64,000 nt of DNA from Excoecaria cochinchinensis (GCA_947683425.1 CANTUQ010000081.1:6382501-6446500); one strand, 5' to 3'; shown: positions 1 to 11,944, numbered from the stretch's first letter. Program-made: numbers and translations. The notes: generated from the sequence alone by a model not told the origin.

Positions 1-128
1 ACTTAAACCTTCCAAACTCTGATTTCCTTTCTACTTCAGACTACACAACCTTCACAAGACATTTGTGTTCCTCATTTTCATTTCCTTTTATTACAGGTGC
101 TCTTCTTCACTCTCTCACCGATTCAACA
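1..128 (+). promoter_or_regulatory. 5' leader of the NHL-like gene
   Basis: AT/pyrimidine-rich sequence directly upstream of the chosen start codon. The pyrimidine tract ending in 'ttattacag' at about 88-96 looks like a plant 3' splice site, so a 5'-UTR intron may end here; this is inference. An in-frame ATG at 63 would add 22 hydrophobic residues before the usual N-terminus and is not favoured. Confidence 0.35.
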
Positions 129-947
129 ATGGCCGACCAAGTTCACCCGCGTGACTCGCCTCCATTATCCACTGAGTTCAAATCGATTCCGCTTTACGAC
201 TCGAACAACTCACGCTCTCCAATAAGACCTCAACCTCCCTCGCCGGAGAAACCAGTTCCTCCGCCGGGAACTTACGTCATCCAGATCCGTAAGGATCAGG
301 TCTACCGTGTTCCGCCACCAGAAAACGCCAAGCGCTACGAGAAACTATCTCGCCGGAAGCCCCACCGGAGCTCCTGTCGTTGCTGCCTCTGCTGGTTTCT
401 CGGCCTCCTCGTTGTTCTCATTCTCTTCGCCGGAATAACTGCTGGTGTCTTATATTTTGTTTTCAAACCAGAGGCGCCTAAGTACTCTATTAATTCTATT
501 TCCGTTAAAGGTTTCAATCTGACGTCATCTGAGCCGCTCTCGCCGGAATTTGACGTCACTGTCAGAGCCGAGAACCCTAACGACAAGATCGGGATTGATT
601 ACCGTTCAGGAAGCTCGGTTGATGTTTATTACGAGGATTCTAGGCTCAGTTACGGTAAGCTGCCGGTATTTTATCAGGGGACCGATAACGTGACGGTGCT
701 TAGGACGGTGTTAAAGGAGTCCGACATCAAGTTAACAAGTGCTGTGCATAAAGCGTTGATCGACGGTGAAAGCAAAAAAACTGTGCCGTTTACTTTGAAT
801 CTGAGGGCGCCTGTGAAGCTTAAAGTTGGCTCCGTTAAGACTTGGACGATTACTATTAAGGTTAACTGCGATGTAACGGTGGATAAGTTAACCGCGAGCT
901 CAAAAATTGTGTCCAAGGACTGTGATTACGGCGTTGATTTGTGGTAG
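129..947 (+). CDS. NDR1/HIN1-like (NHL) LEA_2 membrane protein
   Basis: A 272-residue intact, intronless reading frame. Residues 1-80 are a proline-rich, basic cytosolic tail; 83-88 is a Cys-rich cluster (CRCCLC), a typical palmitoylation-like feature; about 89-112 is a single membrane segment (WFLGLLVVLILFAGITAGVL). About 120-265 is the LEA_2 beta-sandwich, with the family NPN motif at 150-152 and LPxFYQG at 178-184. Potential N-glycosylation sites are N130 (NLT) and N187 (NVT). Length and order match plant NHL proteins (NHL6/NHL13 type), which are type II plasma-membrane proteins linked to pathogen response and ABA or abiotic stress. The start at 129 was chosen because MADQ-type N-termini fit the family, while the upstream in-frame ATG (63) would place a hydrophobic stretch first. 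This is the only host gene seen in the window; its exact paralogue group was not determined. Confidence 0.92.
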   Translation: MADQVHPRDSPPLSTEFKSIPLYDSNNSRSPIRPQPPSPEKPVPPPGTYVIQIRKDQVYRVPPPENAKRYEKLSRRKPHRSSCRCCLCWFLGLLVVLILFAGITAGVLYFVFKPEAPKYSINSISVKGFNLTSSEPLSPEFDVTVRAENPNDKIGIDYRSGSSVDVYYEDSRLSYGKLPVFYQGTDNVTVLRTVLKESDIKLTSAVHKALIDGESKKTVPFTLNLRAPVKLKVGSVKTWTITIKVNCDVTVDKLTASSKIVSKDCDYGVDLW

Positions 948-1559
948 ATGATGGGCCGTGTTTGATTGAAAGTAAAGTTAGGGAATTTTGGTGGATGGGG
1001 GAATACAGAATTTTTCTTTTTGGTTGATATATATATATTTTTTGAGACTGAGTTTTAGCATCGGTAAACATGGTACAGACCAAAGATTACAGGATTTAAT
1101 ATGAAGATATATACATGTGATTGATTATTATTGGAATTATATTTATGTTTTATATTGTCGCATTTAGTTTAGTATTTTGGTGTTGCGAGATTAGTGGAAT
1201 ACATGTTCCGGGATGTGGACTGCATATATTTTTTTTCATTTTTTGTTACTGCATGGGATGCATATTATTTAATATTTAATTTGGTTTATAACCTGTGGAT
1301 TTGTTAATTTGTTTATTAGTTTACTTGTTTTTGAGGGAAAAAGCTGTTTTTGTTATTGATACAAATTTATGTTGAATTTTACATTTTCAAAATGTTGAAG
1401 ACGGAAGAAATCAAATAGGCAAAATAACTATCTTTTGGAAGAAAAAAAGACATTCAATTTGCATTAATTGGATGCAAATTGCAATTGAAGTAAATAAAAT
1501 AGTGGAAGATGTCCTTTTTGAAGCCATACGAAATTAACTCGGAAAGCAATACAATGAAG
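948..1559. other. 3' flank of the NHL gene, no gene seen
   Basis: AT-rich sequence holding the presumed 3' UTR (several AATATT/AATTAT-like A-rich elements after 1020, no clear single poly-A signal). No reading frame, RNA gene or transposon motif was recognised before the LINE remnant begins. Confidence 0.5.
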
Positions 1560-2338
1560 AAAATCAATCCGTAACTTAAAAACAAGCGAAATTATTGGAG
1601 GCTCTAGCAAGATGATGTGTCTCCTAACCCAAATTGGCATAGCTTCTTAAAATAACCTCCTTGATCACCATACCAAAGCTATAGAGATCTTCTTGGTTCT
1701 AAGGGTACAAGTGAAACTTTGAGCATCAATGGTAATAGTGCTTGGACATAGCAGGTAGGATTGAATCTAATTCAAAGCAGATCACGAAGCAAATGCCTCC
1801 ACCATTCTGGACTCTCCTCCCACCGATCATGTTACCAAAAATAATTTTAAGAAATGAACCTTCAGTTGTGCTGAAAACAACAACAAAATCCATGCGACCT
1901 TGATTAGCAAAAACAACACCATCCACATAGGTCCACTATCCAGCCAATGTACGGCCCACCGATGAAGGCCACCGCACATTGTTAGAAGTTAATGAAGGCT
2001 GAGAGGACTGAGTAAGACCCTTAGGTTTTTTTCATTCTTTGCTGAATGAAATTGCTTGACGAACAAAAAGCCAAGAAGGAGCGAACTTGTTGAAGAGGAA
2101 CTCATTTCTATTTTCCTAAATTTTCCAAGCTAGCATACAAAATTGCTTACCTCTCCCTCTATTTTTTGCACTTATGATCGACTCTAAAGTGGCTCTAAAA
2201 TCAATATTAAGAGCATCCAAAATCATCCCAAATTGATTCCAGGCATCCTTTGCATTATGACAATCCAACAAACAACGATTAATATCCTCCAAGTCACCAG
2301 ACCAAATGCAAGAATGATAAATCTTCAACTGATAAATT
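1560..2338 (-). pseudogene. LINE (non-LTR retrotransposon) 3' remnant, outer copy
   Basis: The minus strand shows pieces typical of the C-terminal end of plant L1-type LINE polyproteins: 'LLDCHNAKDAWNQFGM' (2250-2290), then 'NRNEFLFNKFAPSWLF' (around 2090-2045), then an RNase H-like 'DGVVFANQGRMDF' (1926-1885). Several stops and frameshifts separate the pieces. The lower boundary is uncertain because the sequence decays into unrecognisable DNA around 1500-1600. Only the final part of the element is present, so it cannot move. Confidence 0.6.
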
Positions 2339-3719
2339 TTGTTATTTTTTTTTCTTTTTTTTTTCTTTTTTGAAAATAGCACACGAAGTTCATAAATAGA
2401 ATAAATCATATACAGAATGGGATAGAATCCTAGATCACGAGACTAGCGTTCCTGACGGAAGCATTTGCAAGCTTATGGGATTCCTCATTTGCTAATCTAT
2501 TGAATACAAATATTTGACCTTTTAAGAAGAATAGTCTTGCAATCTTCAATAATATGGCCAAAATCAGAACTGTCAGTTGTTGAATTACTCCAACTCTGCA
2601 TTCCTTTGATTCTATCCATTTAATTGAGCTTTTAAGTGCTAAAGCCTTAGCGATTTTTGCTGGAAAAGACCAAGTCGATGACGTGATATAACTCTTAAAA
2701 ATTGCCCATTTGTTGCACGAATGATTAGTCCCAAAGCTGATTTGTTAGTGGAACTCGAATTTGATGGATCAATCCATTCTATTCAAAAGATCACGGTACA
2801 TGAAAAATCAAAAGGAAAAGAGAGGATTGACTTCTGGTGGTACCTCGACTATTGCCTACAGAAACTCTTTGTTAATTTTCACTTCAGCAATGTACTCCGA
2901 GCTTTGTTAATAATTATATGGCCAGCCTACAATTTATTCTCTAAAATATATTCATTTATCACTTTCCATAATTGCCACCAAATCATCATAACATCTCCCA
3001 TCTTTTCCTTCCCCAAAGTCCCTTAAATAATTAACTAAGCCCATTAGATAAGAGCCCTAATGGTTGAAATCCAATCCCAAAATATTCCATACTTCAGATG
3101 CAATAAGACATGTGAGCCATCCTCCACTAAACAGCACAACTCACTGGCTGGAATAATTGCATTTCCCCTTTGGTTTAATTTCAACTTTGATGGTAGAACA
3201 TTTCTCAATAAACACCAAACAAAACTCTTAACTTTTGGAGGGACTTGCAAATTCCATATCACCTGTCAATTGTTCTCCTCATTCGAAACCAATCCTCGGA
3301 GTCTATTAAGTGCAACATAGTAGCCACTCTTTATAGTATTACCCCTTTTTGTCATAATGCCAGAGCAATAAATCATCTCTCCTTCATAAACTCAAATTGA
3401 TCACAAAGAACACTTCAATTAGCAAATCCACATTCCAAGCCCTACTACCATCTACCACTAACTCACTAACCTGAAGATCAACATCGTTTGGCACTTAAGG
3501 ATCCACCCAAGCCTTTATACCTTCCCCACTTCCAACTCTCCAACAAATGCCTTTTTCTAGCAATTGTTTTGAAAACCATACATTACTCTATGAATAGCTA
3601 AGATTAAAGCCTAGCAAAGCTTGTCAGAAGTTTCCATCCGAAAAATATTAAGCTTTGAGGACATGAAAAAGAAGAGTTTTGGGTTTTGCAAAAGTCATCA
3701 CCCTTGCTTTCCTACTAAT
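2339..3719 (-). pseudogene. LINE remnant, inner copy: zf-RVT and RNase H
   Basis: On the minus strand from 3719 the order is: end of the reverse transcriptase region ('YFSDGNF', 'WRVGSGEGIKAWVDP'), a conserved 'SGYYVALNRLRGLV' block (about 3320-3280), and the reverse-transcriptase zinc-binding (zf-RVT) domain at 3262-3044 with 'PPKVKSFVWCLLRNVLPSKL' and a Cys-rich 'SELCC'. An RNase H-like section follows (about 2990-2450, 'WWQLWKVINEY', 'GLIIRATNGQFL'), and the copy ends in an A-rich tract (plus-strand T/C-rich, 2340-2372) that looks like a LINE poly-A tail. Stops are frequent. The 5' end is truncated at about 3719, as is usual for LINEs. Family and domain order are well supported; exact borders are not. 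Confidence 0.7.
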
Positions 3720-3898
3720 GTAACACCCTATACCCGATTTAATGTACGAACTGGACAAGAATATTACAATCTACTTTAAGAATCGTAACATGTGAATATT
3801 AAAAATTTCCTTTTTAAAATTATAAGTTACTCCAAGATATACTATTTAATTTTATCGAAATTTCGGTAGAATTTTCTCTATAATATTGCTTATCCCCT
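3720..3898. repeat. Unassigned LTR-like fragment
   Basis: A 179-bp stretch beginning TGTAACACCCTATACCCG, reminiscent of the termini of chromovirus LTRs (TGTAACACCC), lying between the LINE remnant and a Tat LTR fragment. There is no PBS, PPT or partner LTR, so it may only be a truncated terminus. Confidence 0.25.
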
Positions 3899-4823
3899 GT
3901 GACGCGCGCCGAATCTCGGAGACCTCGAAAACCCGCTTTTAACGAGTTCGAGAGGGGTTTATAGAACTTGTAAGGATTACAAAGGCGTTTATTTTGGACA
4001 ATAGGAGGTGTTTTGGAGTTGCCACCCAATAGAATATTGTGAAAGTTCATCTAACTTTGTTAAGTGTAAGACAAAGTATATAAGTCTATTTTGGGCAACA
4101 ATAGGTATTTTAGAATTCCCATCCCAACAGAGCATTAGAAAGATTTGTCCAACCTCACGAGTCTAAGACAAAGCCTATAAGTCTATTTTGGGAAAAGAGG
4201 TATTTTGGGATCTCCATTCCAATAAAATATTGGGAACGTTCATCTAATTATGAAACTTAAGACTAGAGAGGGTTCGGAACTTTACTTTTATTCATACCTT
4301 GGTCGAAGTTATGAGTGAGTTTTTGAGTTTAAAATTCCATCCATTTTCTCATACATTTTAATGCAATTATTAAAGTGTAGTCCAAGCATATAGCAAAAGT
4401 GGTAAATAACACAAATTTAGAATAAAGTAAATGAGAATACATTAATTTATAATAAAAGTAGGGGCGAAATTCAACCCCCAATAAATAAACAGAAACGAAA
4501 ATTATGCATAAAACGGGATATTCAATTTGAGAATATTGGTTCCCTCGTATGTGTAGTTGTGAAAACGATCTTTAGGTGACATTTTGGAGCGAAACCAGGA
4601 CATTGGTCCCATTTTAATAAAAAAAATCTTCTTTTAATTGTAAAAATTTTTAGGTGCTTTTTACGATAACGAACATAAGAACGGTATTTATAATAGCGAA
4701 TAAAATTAAAAGGATTAAATAACTCAAATGAAAAAGGCAAAAAGAAAATGAACCGAAGCGATGCTTCCAAATCATCCCAGTTAATCCTCCTTTTTGGCAT
4801 CCAATATTCAACCAAGTAAAACT
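3899..4823 (-). repeat. Truncated Tat/Ogre-type LTR fragment, inverted
   Basis: Reverse complement of the 3' half of the LTR seen at 4824-7250 and 44300-46665. It starts with the LTR end 'tgtgacgcgc', then carries the 90-odd-bp internal tandem units ('ggagttgccacccaatag', 'tctattttggg') at about 4005-4260, and continues with 'cgggatattcaatttgagaa' and 'ccaggacattggtcccattt'. No primer-binding site adjoins it and the first half of the LTR is missing, so it is a fragment left before or during insertion of element A. Confidence 0.65.
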
Positions 4824-5231
4824 GTAGACACCGGGTCCCGAGACGGTCCAAAATTAGGATTACCCAATGATGAAAATAAAGACCGATTTATTGGCAAAAA
4901 AATGAGGATCGATCTTTTCCTTGTCAACATTATTTTTTTTTTAGAAAATAAATAAAAAAAATATATATTTTGAAAATTAAAAATAAAAAAGAAAGGTTGA
5001 AATTGATAGTCTTTTGTCAAAAAAAAAGGTTTAAAAAAAAATTTCGGCGACTCGAGGCCGCAGGCACTGAGCGTGCGAGGTGCGTCCAGCGCCCCTGCTC
5101 GCCTGTTAGCCCCCCTGTTTCCGCCGAAAATTGATTTTTTGGCCTTTTTTAGGTTTTTAAACCATTTTTTAAGTGTTTTTGATGTTTAAACTGTTTTCCT
5201 CATTAAATTATGGTTTTCTCTTAATAATGGG

Positions 5232-5239
5232 TATAAATA
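5232..5239 (+). promoter_or_regulatory. TATA box in LTR of element A
   Basis: TATAAATA, about 410 bp into the LTR and followed by a purine-rich G/A tract and an AAACCCTA-like leader, a plausible U3/R boundary. The C element LTR has TATAAATAG in the matching place (45109). Confidence 0.5.
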
Positions 5240-5879
5240 GAATATTTTGGAAAGAGAAAGGGGGATTTTTTTGGGCAGAATTTGGAGAGCATTTTCTTGA
5301 GAGAAAAACCCTATTTTTTAGAGGAAAAAATTCTTTTATTCATCTTTCTTGATTTTTTCTTAGATCTAAAAAATGCTTGGTGAGATTGCATTAACTTGAG
5401 GAAAGAAAATTAATTTCCTTAGTTTAGGTTTCTCATCAAACTTCAAAAAATCAATTTTTTGAGTTCTTGTGTTCTTGAAATTTTTTTGAGATAAAAACTT
5501 ACGATTTTTGAATTTTTTTAAAATTTATTTTTGAATCTTGACAAGGAAAAATAGATTGAAATATCTTGCTTCCAAATCATCAAATCTGAGGGTAAAAATT
5601 GTTGGATCTATTATTATCTAATTTCATTTAATTATTTTAATATTTTTTTTGTTGCATTTATGAACATGTGTTTTTGAGATTTCAATTTTCCAATTTTTAT
5701 CTCGTTTTTGGTATAAAAATGGGTAAATTTGTATGATTTGAGCGTGAAAAATTGGATTTATTGATTTTTTCTTTTTTAGTATGATTTTTGTGGTAATCAT
5801 TTTTTATGTTTGAATATTATTTTTGTTGCATTTTTATTTGTTCCTCACCCACCTTGCTTACTTATTTTATTTATTTTTC

Positions 5880-5973
5880 ATTGTCATTTACTATTGTTCT
5901 TATTATTATTGTTAATATTCTTATTATTGTCATTTATTATTGCTATTACTACTATTTTTTTATTACCGTCATC

Positions 5974-6007
<34 letters not shown>

Positions 6008-6085
6008 GGTATTATTACTATTATTATTAATATTATTATTATTGCTATTATTACTGCTGTTGTTATTTTTTCATTGTTATTGTCG
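5880..6085 (+). repeat. ATT-rich microsatellite inside Tat LTR
   Basis: Imperfect to perfect (ATT)n with the cleanest run at about 5970-6008. The other Tat LTRs carry ATT/AAT (and GAT) arrays in comparable positions (20512-20608; 36840-37090). Long reading frames here are low-complexity artefacts. Confidence 0.8.
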
Positions 6086-7251
6086 TTATTATTATATTTT
6101 TGCATGGCTAATTTCTAATTCCCTTTGCATGTGAGTTGTTTGCGTATTAAATTGGTGTGCTTAATTTAACCCATTTTACTTTCTAATTGTGTGCTAATAT
6201 TATTTTATGTTCCCCTTATTTTCATGTTTATTTGGTTGATTTCAAAATTATTACTAATATTTTTATTGTTGTTTTTCTTGTTTATGTGGGTAAAATGTGA
6301 CGTTTGCTTGTTTGAGTATCGTTGTAACCAAACGGAGGGGTATCACTTGGGTGAGACCTTACCAACCACTATTTGCATGAGTGTGTTTGTTTTTAAGTAA
6401 AATAATTCCATTTTTATACGCGTGTAAAGTAAAAATCACAAAAATATTTTTATGATTAAACCGGAATTTTTACGAATAAATTAGGACTAATATCATCGAT
6501 TTTAGCCAAGAAACGCAAAATATCAGGAATTAAAACGAAGAGTTAAATTTCCTAAAAATGGGATCACTCATCCCTATTTTCGAGCCAATAGCTGAAATAA
6601 CTTTTCGATCCTTCTTTAAGTGAGCATGAAGGAACTAATATTTCTAAACCGAATAAATATCCCGATTTATGCATGCATCCTCTTTTGATTAATTTTGCTT
6701 AATTGTTTAGATTTATGTTATATATCTTGTGGGCCTTTATAATTAATTATTTTTGGAGCAATTTTATTTAGCTTCTTTTTCATTTGGGCATTGTATTTGT
6801 CCCAATTCTTATCTTGTAATGATGTGGTTTTGCGTGTTTATTACTTTATTTATCGCTTTCTTTACAGTTTTCATTTATCGCTTTTTTCAATGTTTGAAAT
6901 GCGTCATTAATAAATTGCATTAATCGCGTGAGAAGAGAAATGAAATTTAGTAATCTAAAAACTCATTTATAATTAATCAAGGCATAAATAAGAGTGGAGT
7001 TCCGAACCACTCTTTGGTTTAGACCATAGTGGTTAGATGACCTTTTCCAATTTCTTGTAAATTGGGTGGTGACTCTAAAATACCTCAAAGGTGCCTAAAG
7101 ATTTCATGAGACTAGATGAACTTCCCCAATATTCTATTGGGTGAGAATTCCAAAATGTCTCATGTTACCCAAGATTAAATGACAGGAACCACTCACTCGA
7201 GCACTAAAAGCGGGCCAATAGAGGGCCTTCCTGGTTCGGTACGCGTCACAG

Positions 7252-7269
7252 TGGTGACTCCACTAGGGA
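7252..7269 (+). other. Primer-binding site of element A
   Basis: TGGTGACTCCACTAGGGA begins two bases after the LTR end. It is the same class of PBS as at 46667 and (minus) 35724-35741, the type usually attributed to tRNA-Arg in Tat/Ogre elements (attribution from family knowledge, not tested here). Confidence 0.75.
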
Positions 7270-8321
7270 CTTTGTGACTTTGCTCTGAAAGTGTCTTGGT
7301 TAAAATGTATAATTGAGTTTTTAAAACTAAAATTCCATCTCTCTTATAAAATTTCACTGCACCATGATAGAGCCATAGAATTACGCTAGTTTGGACCCTT
7401 TTCTTGCCCTGGTGCATTCCCGAAGCACAACGCTATGTTCACTCAATGTGTGGAAGTGTTAAAGATAATCACCAACCCAAGCTTAGTACCTTTTGGTATA
7501 TCAAATGGAGACCCGATTGGTAGTTATGCTCGTGATGAGCTAGACTCGTTGACAGAGACCATGCTTAGGTAGGCTTAAAGTAACGTCACCCTAACCAAAA
7601 CTCATGTAATGGCAATAGATACTTCTCCTGGGTGAAATGAACCATAATACAGTACTTTTCATATGGGCCATCATGTATTAAATAAAATCAAACGAATTAA
7701 GCGGGCTTCTATCAAAGGCTTTCATGCCCCGGTGGGTCCACCTTAATTTGGTTGAAGTGTTCAAATACGTAATGGCCGAAACTCATATGTATGCTCATTT
7801 TGAGAGATGTTGTGCTGCCGATTTTTTTGCTAAGCACTGTACGCATCCGTTGGGTTTCCCGTTAACCCATGGATTAAACCCACATAGGAAAGAGACCGCG
7901 TGACCTCCAGTGTGGGAATAACAAGGGTGGAAGGATCTACTGGCTTGCATGTGGTTGTGAATGCTACACAGTATGCTCACGCATTACGTGTCATTCATGT
8001 GCACGTTAAAAAAAAATGTCAATTGACAAAAATAGACAAATAAGTAAAAACTCGTACATTTCATTCCGTGTGTGTACATTCTATTCTGTGCACACAATTT
8101 TCACATGTACATATCATCATGTGCATAAATTTATTTCATGCATAGTACAATCATGCATTACAAGTCATTCATGCATCATTTTAAGCCCTTAATTTTTCAG
8201 CCACTGTAGACCATTTGCCCATGTGGTTTTGGGATTCCGATAATCACCTAATTAGAGGACCTTTTATTTGGGGATAGGATTAGGGATCAAGGGCAATTAA
8301 TGGAAATTAAAATTTTTAAAA
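7270..8321 (+). other. 5' untranslated leader of element A
   Basis: About 1 kb without a credible reading frame. Blocks such as 'ggtgcattcccgaagcacaa' (7411) and 'caaaggctttcatgccccgg' (7714) recur in the leaders of element C (46810 onward and 59830 onward) and in part of F (35470-35720, inverted), so it is a conserved family leader rather than host DNA. Confidence 0.7.
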
Positions 8322-9092
8322 ATGGCCAATTCTTCACAACAAACTGAAGAGACTCGTGCCCTAATTGCCTAAGAGATAGATGGAAGACTCGGAGAGTTTG
8401 AAAAGAGGTTATTGGCCATGGTTAAGGGAAGAATGGATGCCATGGCACTCGTTCTTCAAGCTCAGCTTATGGCGACTACCCTTAACCAGGTTGAGCTAGC
8501 TAAGGTAAAAAAGACTTATACAGCAATGGCCACAATGCTTTCGTCCACTTCCGAACCTAGGGGCAAGACGCCACTTGATTCACCAGTCGGGCAAGTGGGA
8601 AAGGCAAAAGGACTAGAGCCTTTACAGTTAATGGGCCTTCCCAGTTCCTCAAACACTGAGAGGAAGCAAGCTGGTCTTAAAGAAGAGATTATAAAGTGCA
8701 AGCTTGCAACTACCCGGGCACCTCTTAACAAGACTGTTACTGGCCCCGCAAGTCTAGGAGTTGGTTGTTGTGATAATAGCAGTGGTACCCGAAGGATAGG
8801 GAAAGTATTAGCAACTGAGATGACTCAGAGGCACTACTCTAATTTGGGCAGACGATTGTCTTGGGTCCTTAAGAAGCTGATGAAGAAGGGGATGTTACAG
8901 CCAATGCCTCCTAAGCCCGCCAGAAACCAGGGGCAGCCCAATCACAGGACGGATCAGTATTGCAGCTTCCACTAACACACCGGGCATTTGACGAACCATT
9001 TTCAAACTTTGAGGCATCGGGCTCAATACCTCATTGATAGCAAGCAGATCTTTGACCCAGAAAAGCGAAAGAAGAAGAGGAAGACAGATTGA
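8322..9092 (+). pseudogene. Decayed Tat gag of element A
   Basis: Begins with ATG GCC AAT at 8322, the same start as the gag of element C (60291). A stop follows 16 codons in; the frame then stays open from 8412 to 8975. The middle of gag, including the main capsid portion seen in C, is missing. The C-terminal signature 'QRHYSNLGRRLSWVLKKLMK' followed by 'LQPMPPKPARNQGQPNHR' and a C-H/H-type finger (YCSFH...HTGH) matches F and C. The coding stretch ends in lysine/arginine-rich sequence near 9092. It cannot give a functional capsid protein. Confidence 0.7.
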
Positions 9093-9199
9093 GTGCCTTA
9101 ATGGGGAAGAAAGACGATTCCCACGGATGATAATGGGCCATCGACTATAACATCGGTCCTGGAAGGAGAGGTAGATTATAGCTATTAGATGTTCTTTCT

Positions 9200-9831
9200 A
9201 TTTTGGAACTATTTGATAATGACATTTTTAATTCTAGTTTTTATTAAATGAAATGACTGATTTTGCTTATTTGCATGATGTTTCTAATGATTTCACTATG
9301 CATAATCATGATCACGACTCATTCACTGTGCATAATCATGATCACGACCCAAAGAAAATCTTGATAGCATCTGATGTTACTTCTGAGGAGAGATTAAAAT
9401 TTGAGAGAATAAAAAAGTGTGAAAAAGTCTTTGCTTGGACTTATGAAGACATATCGGGAGATGATCGTGAAGTCGCCGAACACACTATGCTGGCATATCA
9501 CGATCATGGACCGGTCACGCAGAAGCTTAGAAGACTCAGGCCAGAAAGGGCAGAAAAGGTTAAAAGGAGAGATCCACAAGGAGAAACGGGGCAAAATTTC
9601 TTATTGAAGCGCAACGCCCAACTGGGTTGGTCAACCTCTTCCCCAATGGTTAAGAAGAAAATTGCATGTATGTGTAAACTATCAGGATTTGAACAAAGTC
9701 TATCTAAAAAAAATAACAAAAAAAGGGCGGAAAATAATATAAAAAAATGCAAAAACAAAAAAGAAGGAAAAGAATTAATATGTAGATTTGGCCGAAAATC
9801 GTTGATATGGGGCAAGCTACGTCCTTGTTAG
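9200..9831 (+). pseudogene. Tat pol fragment: protease-RT junction of element A
   Basis: The frame at 9253-9831 begins in a His/Asp-rich linker ('HNHDHDSF' twice) like the linker of element C at 61780. It runs into the N-terminal edge of the reverse transcriptase: 'FAWTYEDISG' and 'VTQKLRRLRPERAEKVK', family equivalents of the 'VKQKLRR.RPE' block that precedes RT in Tat elements. Then it slips frame and degrades into a lysine-rich tail before being cut off by element B. The RT catalytic motifs are absent. Confidence 0.65.
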
Positions 9832-11308
9832 AAGGACTCGGGTGTGCTACCGACACTCACTCGCACATAAGCACACATACTTAAAGCGGAAGCATACATT
9901 TATACAAAAACACGGGTAAATTAAAAACTTATCTTGAGAAGCGAAGCTGGTCATGCATTAACTCACACACACGCAGGCGCTAAGCAGAAGCAGATACATA
10001 TGTACATATGATCATTCAGCGGAAGCATAAAGCGAACGGTAACATAAGGGATAACTTAATACAGAAATATAATAACATTACAACCTCCGAAATATTACAT
10101 CTAGAATCTTACATATACCAAGGGCTACAGAAATACATAATCTGAAATACAGGAGCTGAAACCAACAATGACAAAACTCTTCTAACTCCTATGTGGCCGA
10201 CCTTGCAGATGCGCGACTCGAACAGAACCGAACCTGCCACCTGCACGGGAAAAGAACCCGTGCTAAGCGATAAACGCTTAGTGGAGAAAACACACAAGCA
10301 ATAAGGACGACCATTCACAATGGTCGTTAAGGCATAACACATTCACAATGGCAAAATACGGACATTCATAACACATATATAATCAGGCTTGCATAGAAAG
10401 GCATTCATTCAAAAACTCATATTCATATCCATATACTTATGTCGAAAATAAGCCGAAGCAGACATAACGCCATACAAGATACAAGTATCATCATGCAGAA
10501 CTACATACAATCTCACATGCATATCCTTACCAAGGTATCGGATGTCAGCACCTTATCGTTCAGAGTCGGATGACATTTATATGTGCAATTAACATGACCA
10601 ATTACTCATACATTAACTAAAAACCCATTCACATGTTATAAGATTACCATGCAATACTGCACACAATTATTATGCCAAGAACACGAGCTAAATAAACCTA
10701 CTTTTTGTCATGTCATAGTATGCACACTAGTCGAACCCAAGGGGATACGTCAAAGCACCACACTTCCACTGCAAGTCTCTATCACATAAAATATCATGCC
10801 ATAATCATAGACACATGACAACATGCCGAAGATACTATAATAGCATACTAGAGAGAGCTCATACTATACGCAATAATTCTAGCATTCAATAGTCGAGATC
10901 ACATTCATATTCATACTAATTCACATAACTGGAATCTTACACATTCGGATATCTTATTCACTTATTCATATTAGACAAAACAAACAGAATACCTGCTGAC
11001 TCTAAATAGTGGATAACGAGTGTACGCATGGCGGTACCTTACGGGTACGAATCGACTCATGGCGGTACCTTACGGGTACGAATTGAAAATTATTTTATTT
11101 TGTCACAATTAAAACATTTCACTGAGGGGGGGATCTTAAACAAGATCCAAACACATTAAAGGTTCGCGAGGAACCACACAGGGGACCTGATCAGGGTCCA
11201 GAACTGAACTGAGGGCTGCAGCTACTGAACTCTATTAGGCATGCCTAACTATCCACTTACTCGACTCTAGCAGGTCATGAATAAACAATTCACGATTCAA
11301 ATCACATA

Positions 11309-11422
<114 letters not shown>

Positions 11423-11832
11423 TACGTGAACCAAAGTATGATGGGCATATCAATATGTTCATGATGCCAAACATGCATTGAACCATTTATATTTAAACAT
11501 AGCATATTATTCTTAGAGAAGGTTCATGGGTAATTATATGTGTACCACTTTTCGCATTTAGTTTAACATGCTCAATACCACATCAATAATCGTATAATCC
11601 ATTAAGCACACATTCATTTGCATATAAACTTTTATTCATCTATAAGTCATATAAACATAATGCTATTCATAAACTCTTATATCATAGCATCAATTATATG
11701 TGATTCAATTGGAAAGACAGTCATATATGAATTTTATAATGTTGGACATGAGTTGGATAAGTGGTAAAAACTTCCGGTAAAGTTCAAGATCAATTTGGGA
11801 TGGAAAGAGTACCTTTAAAGCTGAGAAATGAG

Positions 11833-11944
11833 GTTACACGATGGTAAGGAACTTCTTACCGCCGTGTGGGACATGAAAATTGGGTAAACGAGGGACAAAA
11901 TGGTTTTACACGGCGGTATGGAATTCCTTACCCCTGTGTAAACC
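11833..11944. repeat. Inverted-repeat cluster 'TTACACGGCGGTA' in LTR of element B
   Basis: Two adjacent imperfect hairpins: arms like 'ttacacggcggta' and 'ttaccgccgtgt' around loops of about 10 bases. The same block is at 17183-17295 in the sister LTR with a few substitutions. Confidence 0.75.

Larger units (their letters stand above)
4824..7250 (+). repeat. 5' LTR of element A
   Basis: A 2427-bp LTR bounded by TGTAGACACC and GCGTCACA, immediately followed by the PBS. It holds a GC-rich patch (5042-5115), a TATA box at 5232, an ATT microsatellite (about 5880-6085) and part of a tandem-repeat U5 (about 7020-7160). Similar start sequences occur at 37172 (plus) and 21758 (minus). Confidence 0.85.
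4824..9820 (+). mobile_element. Element A: Tat/Ogre-type Gypsy retrotransposon, 5' portion
   Basis: Plus-strand order is 5' LTR (4824-7250), PBS (7252-7269), leader, decayed gag, and a piece of the protease-RT junction; then the element is cut off by element B. No 3' LTR is seen. LTR start (TGTAGACACCGGGTCCCGAG), PBS type and the gag C-terminal signature match elements C and F in this window, so all three are one family. The break falls at about 9816-9826, where A and the element B terminus share 'ctac.tcc.tgttag'-like microhomology. Confidence 0.8.

Noticed and set aside
63..128. Upstream in-frame ATG for the NHL gene
   Set aside because: Would add a hydrophobic 22-residue extension not typical of NHL proteins and overlaps a likely 5'-UTR splice acceptor.
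5806..6134. Overlapping Tyr/Ile/Leu-rich reading frames on both strands
   Set aside because: They read through an ATT microsatellite in a Tat LTR; low complexity in all frames and no family similarity.
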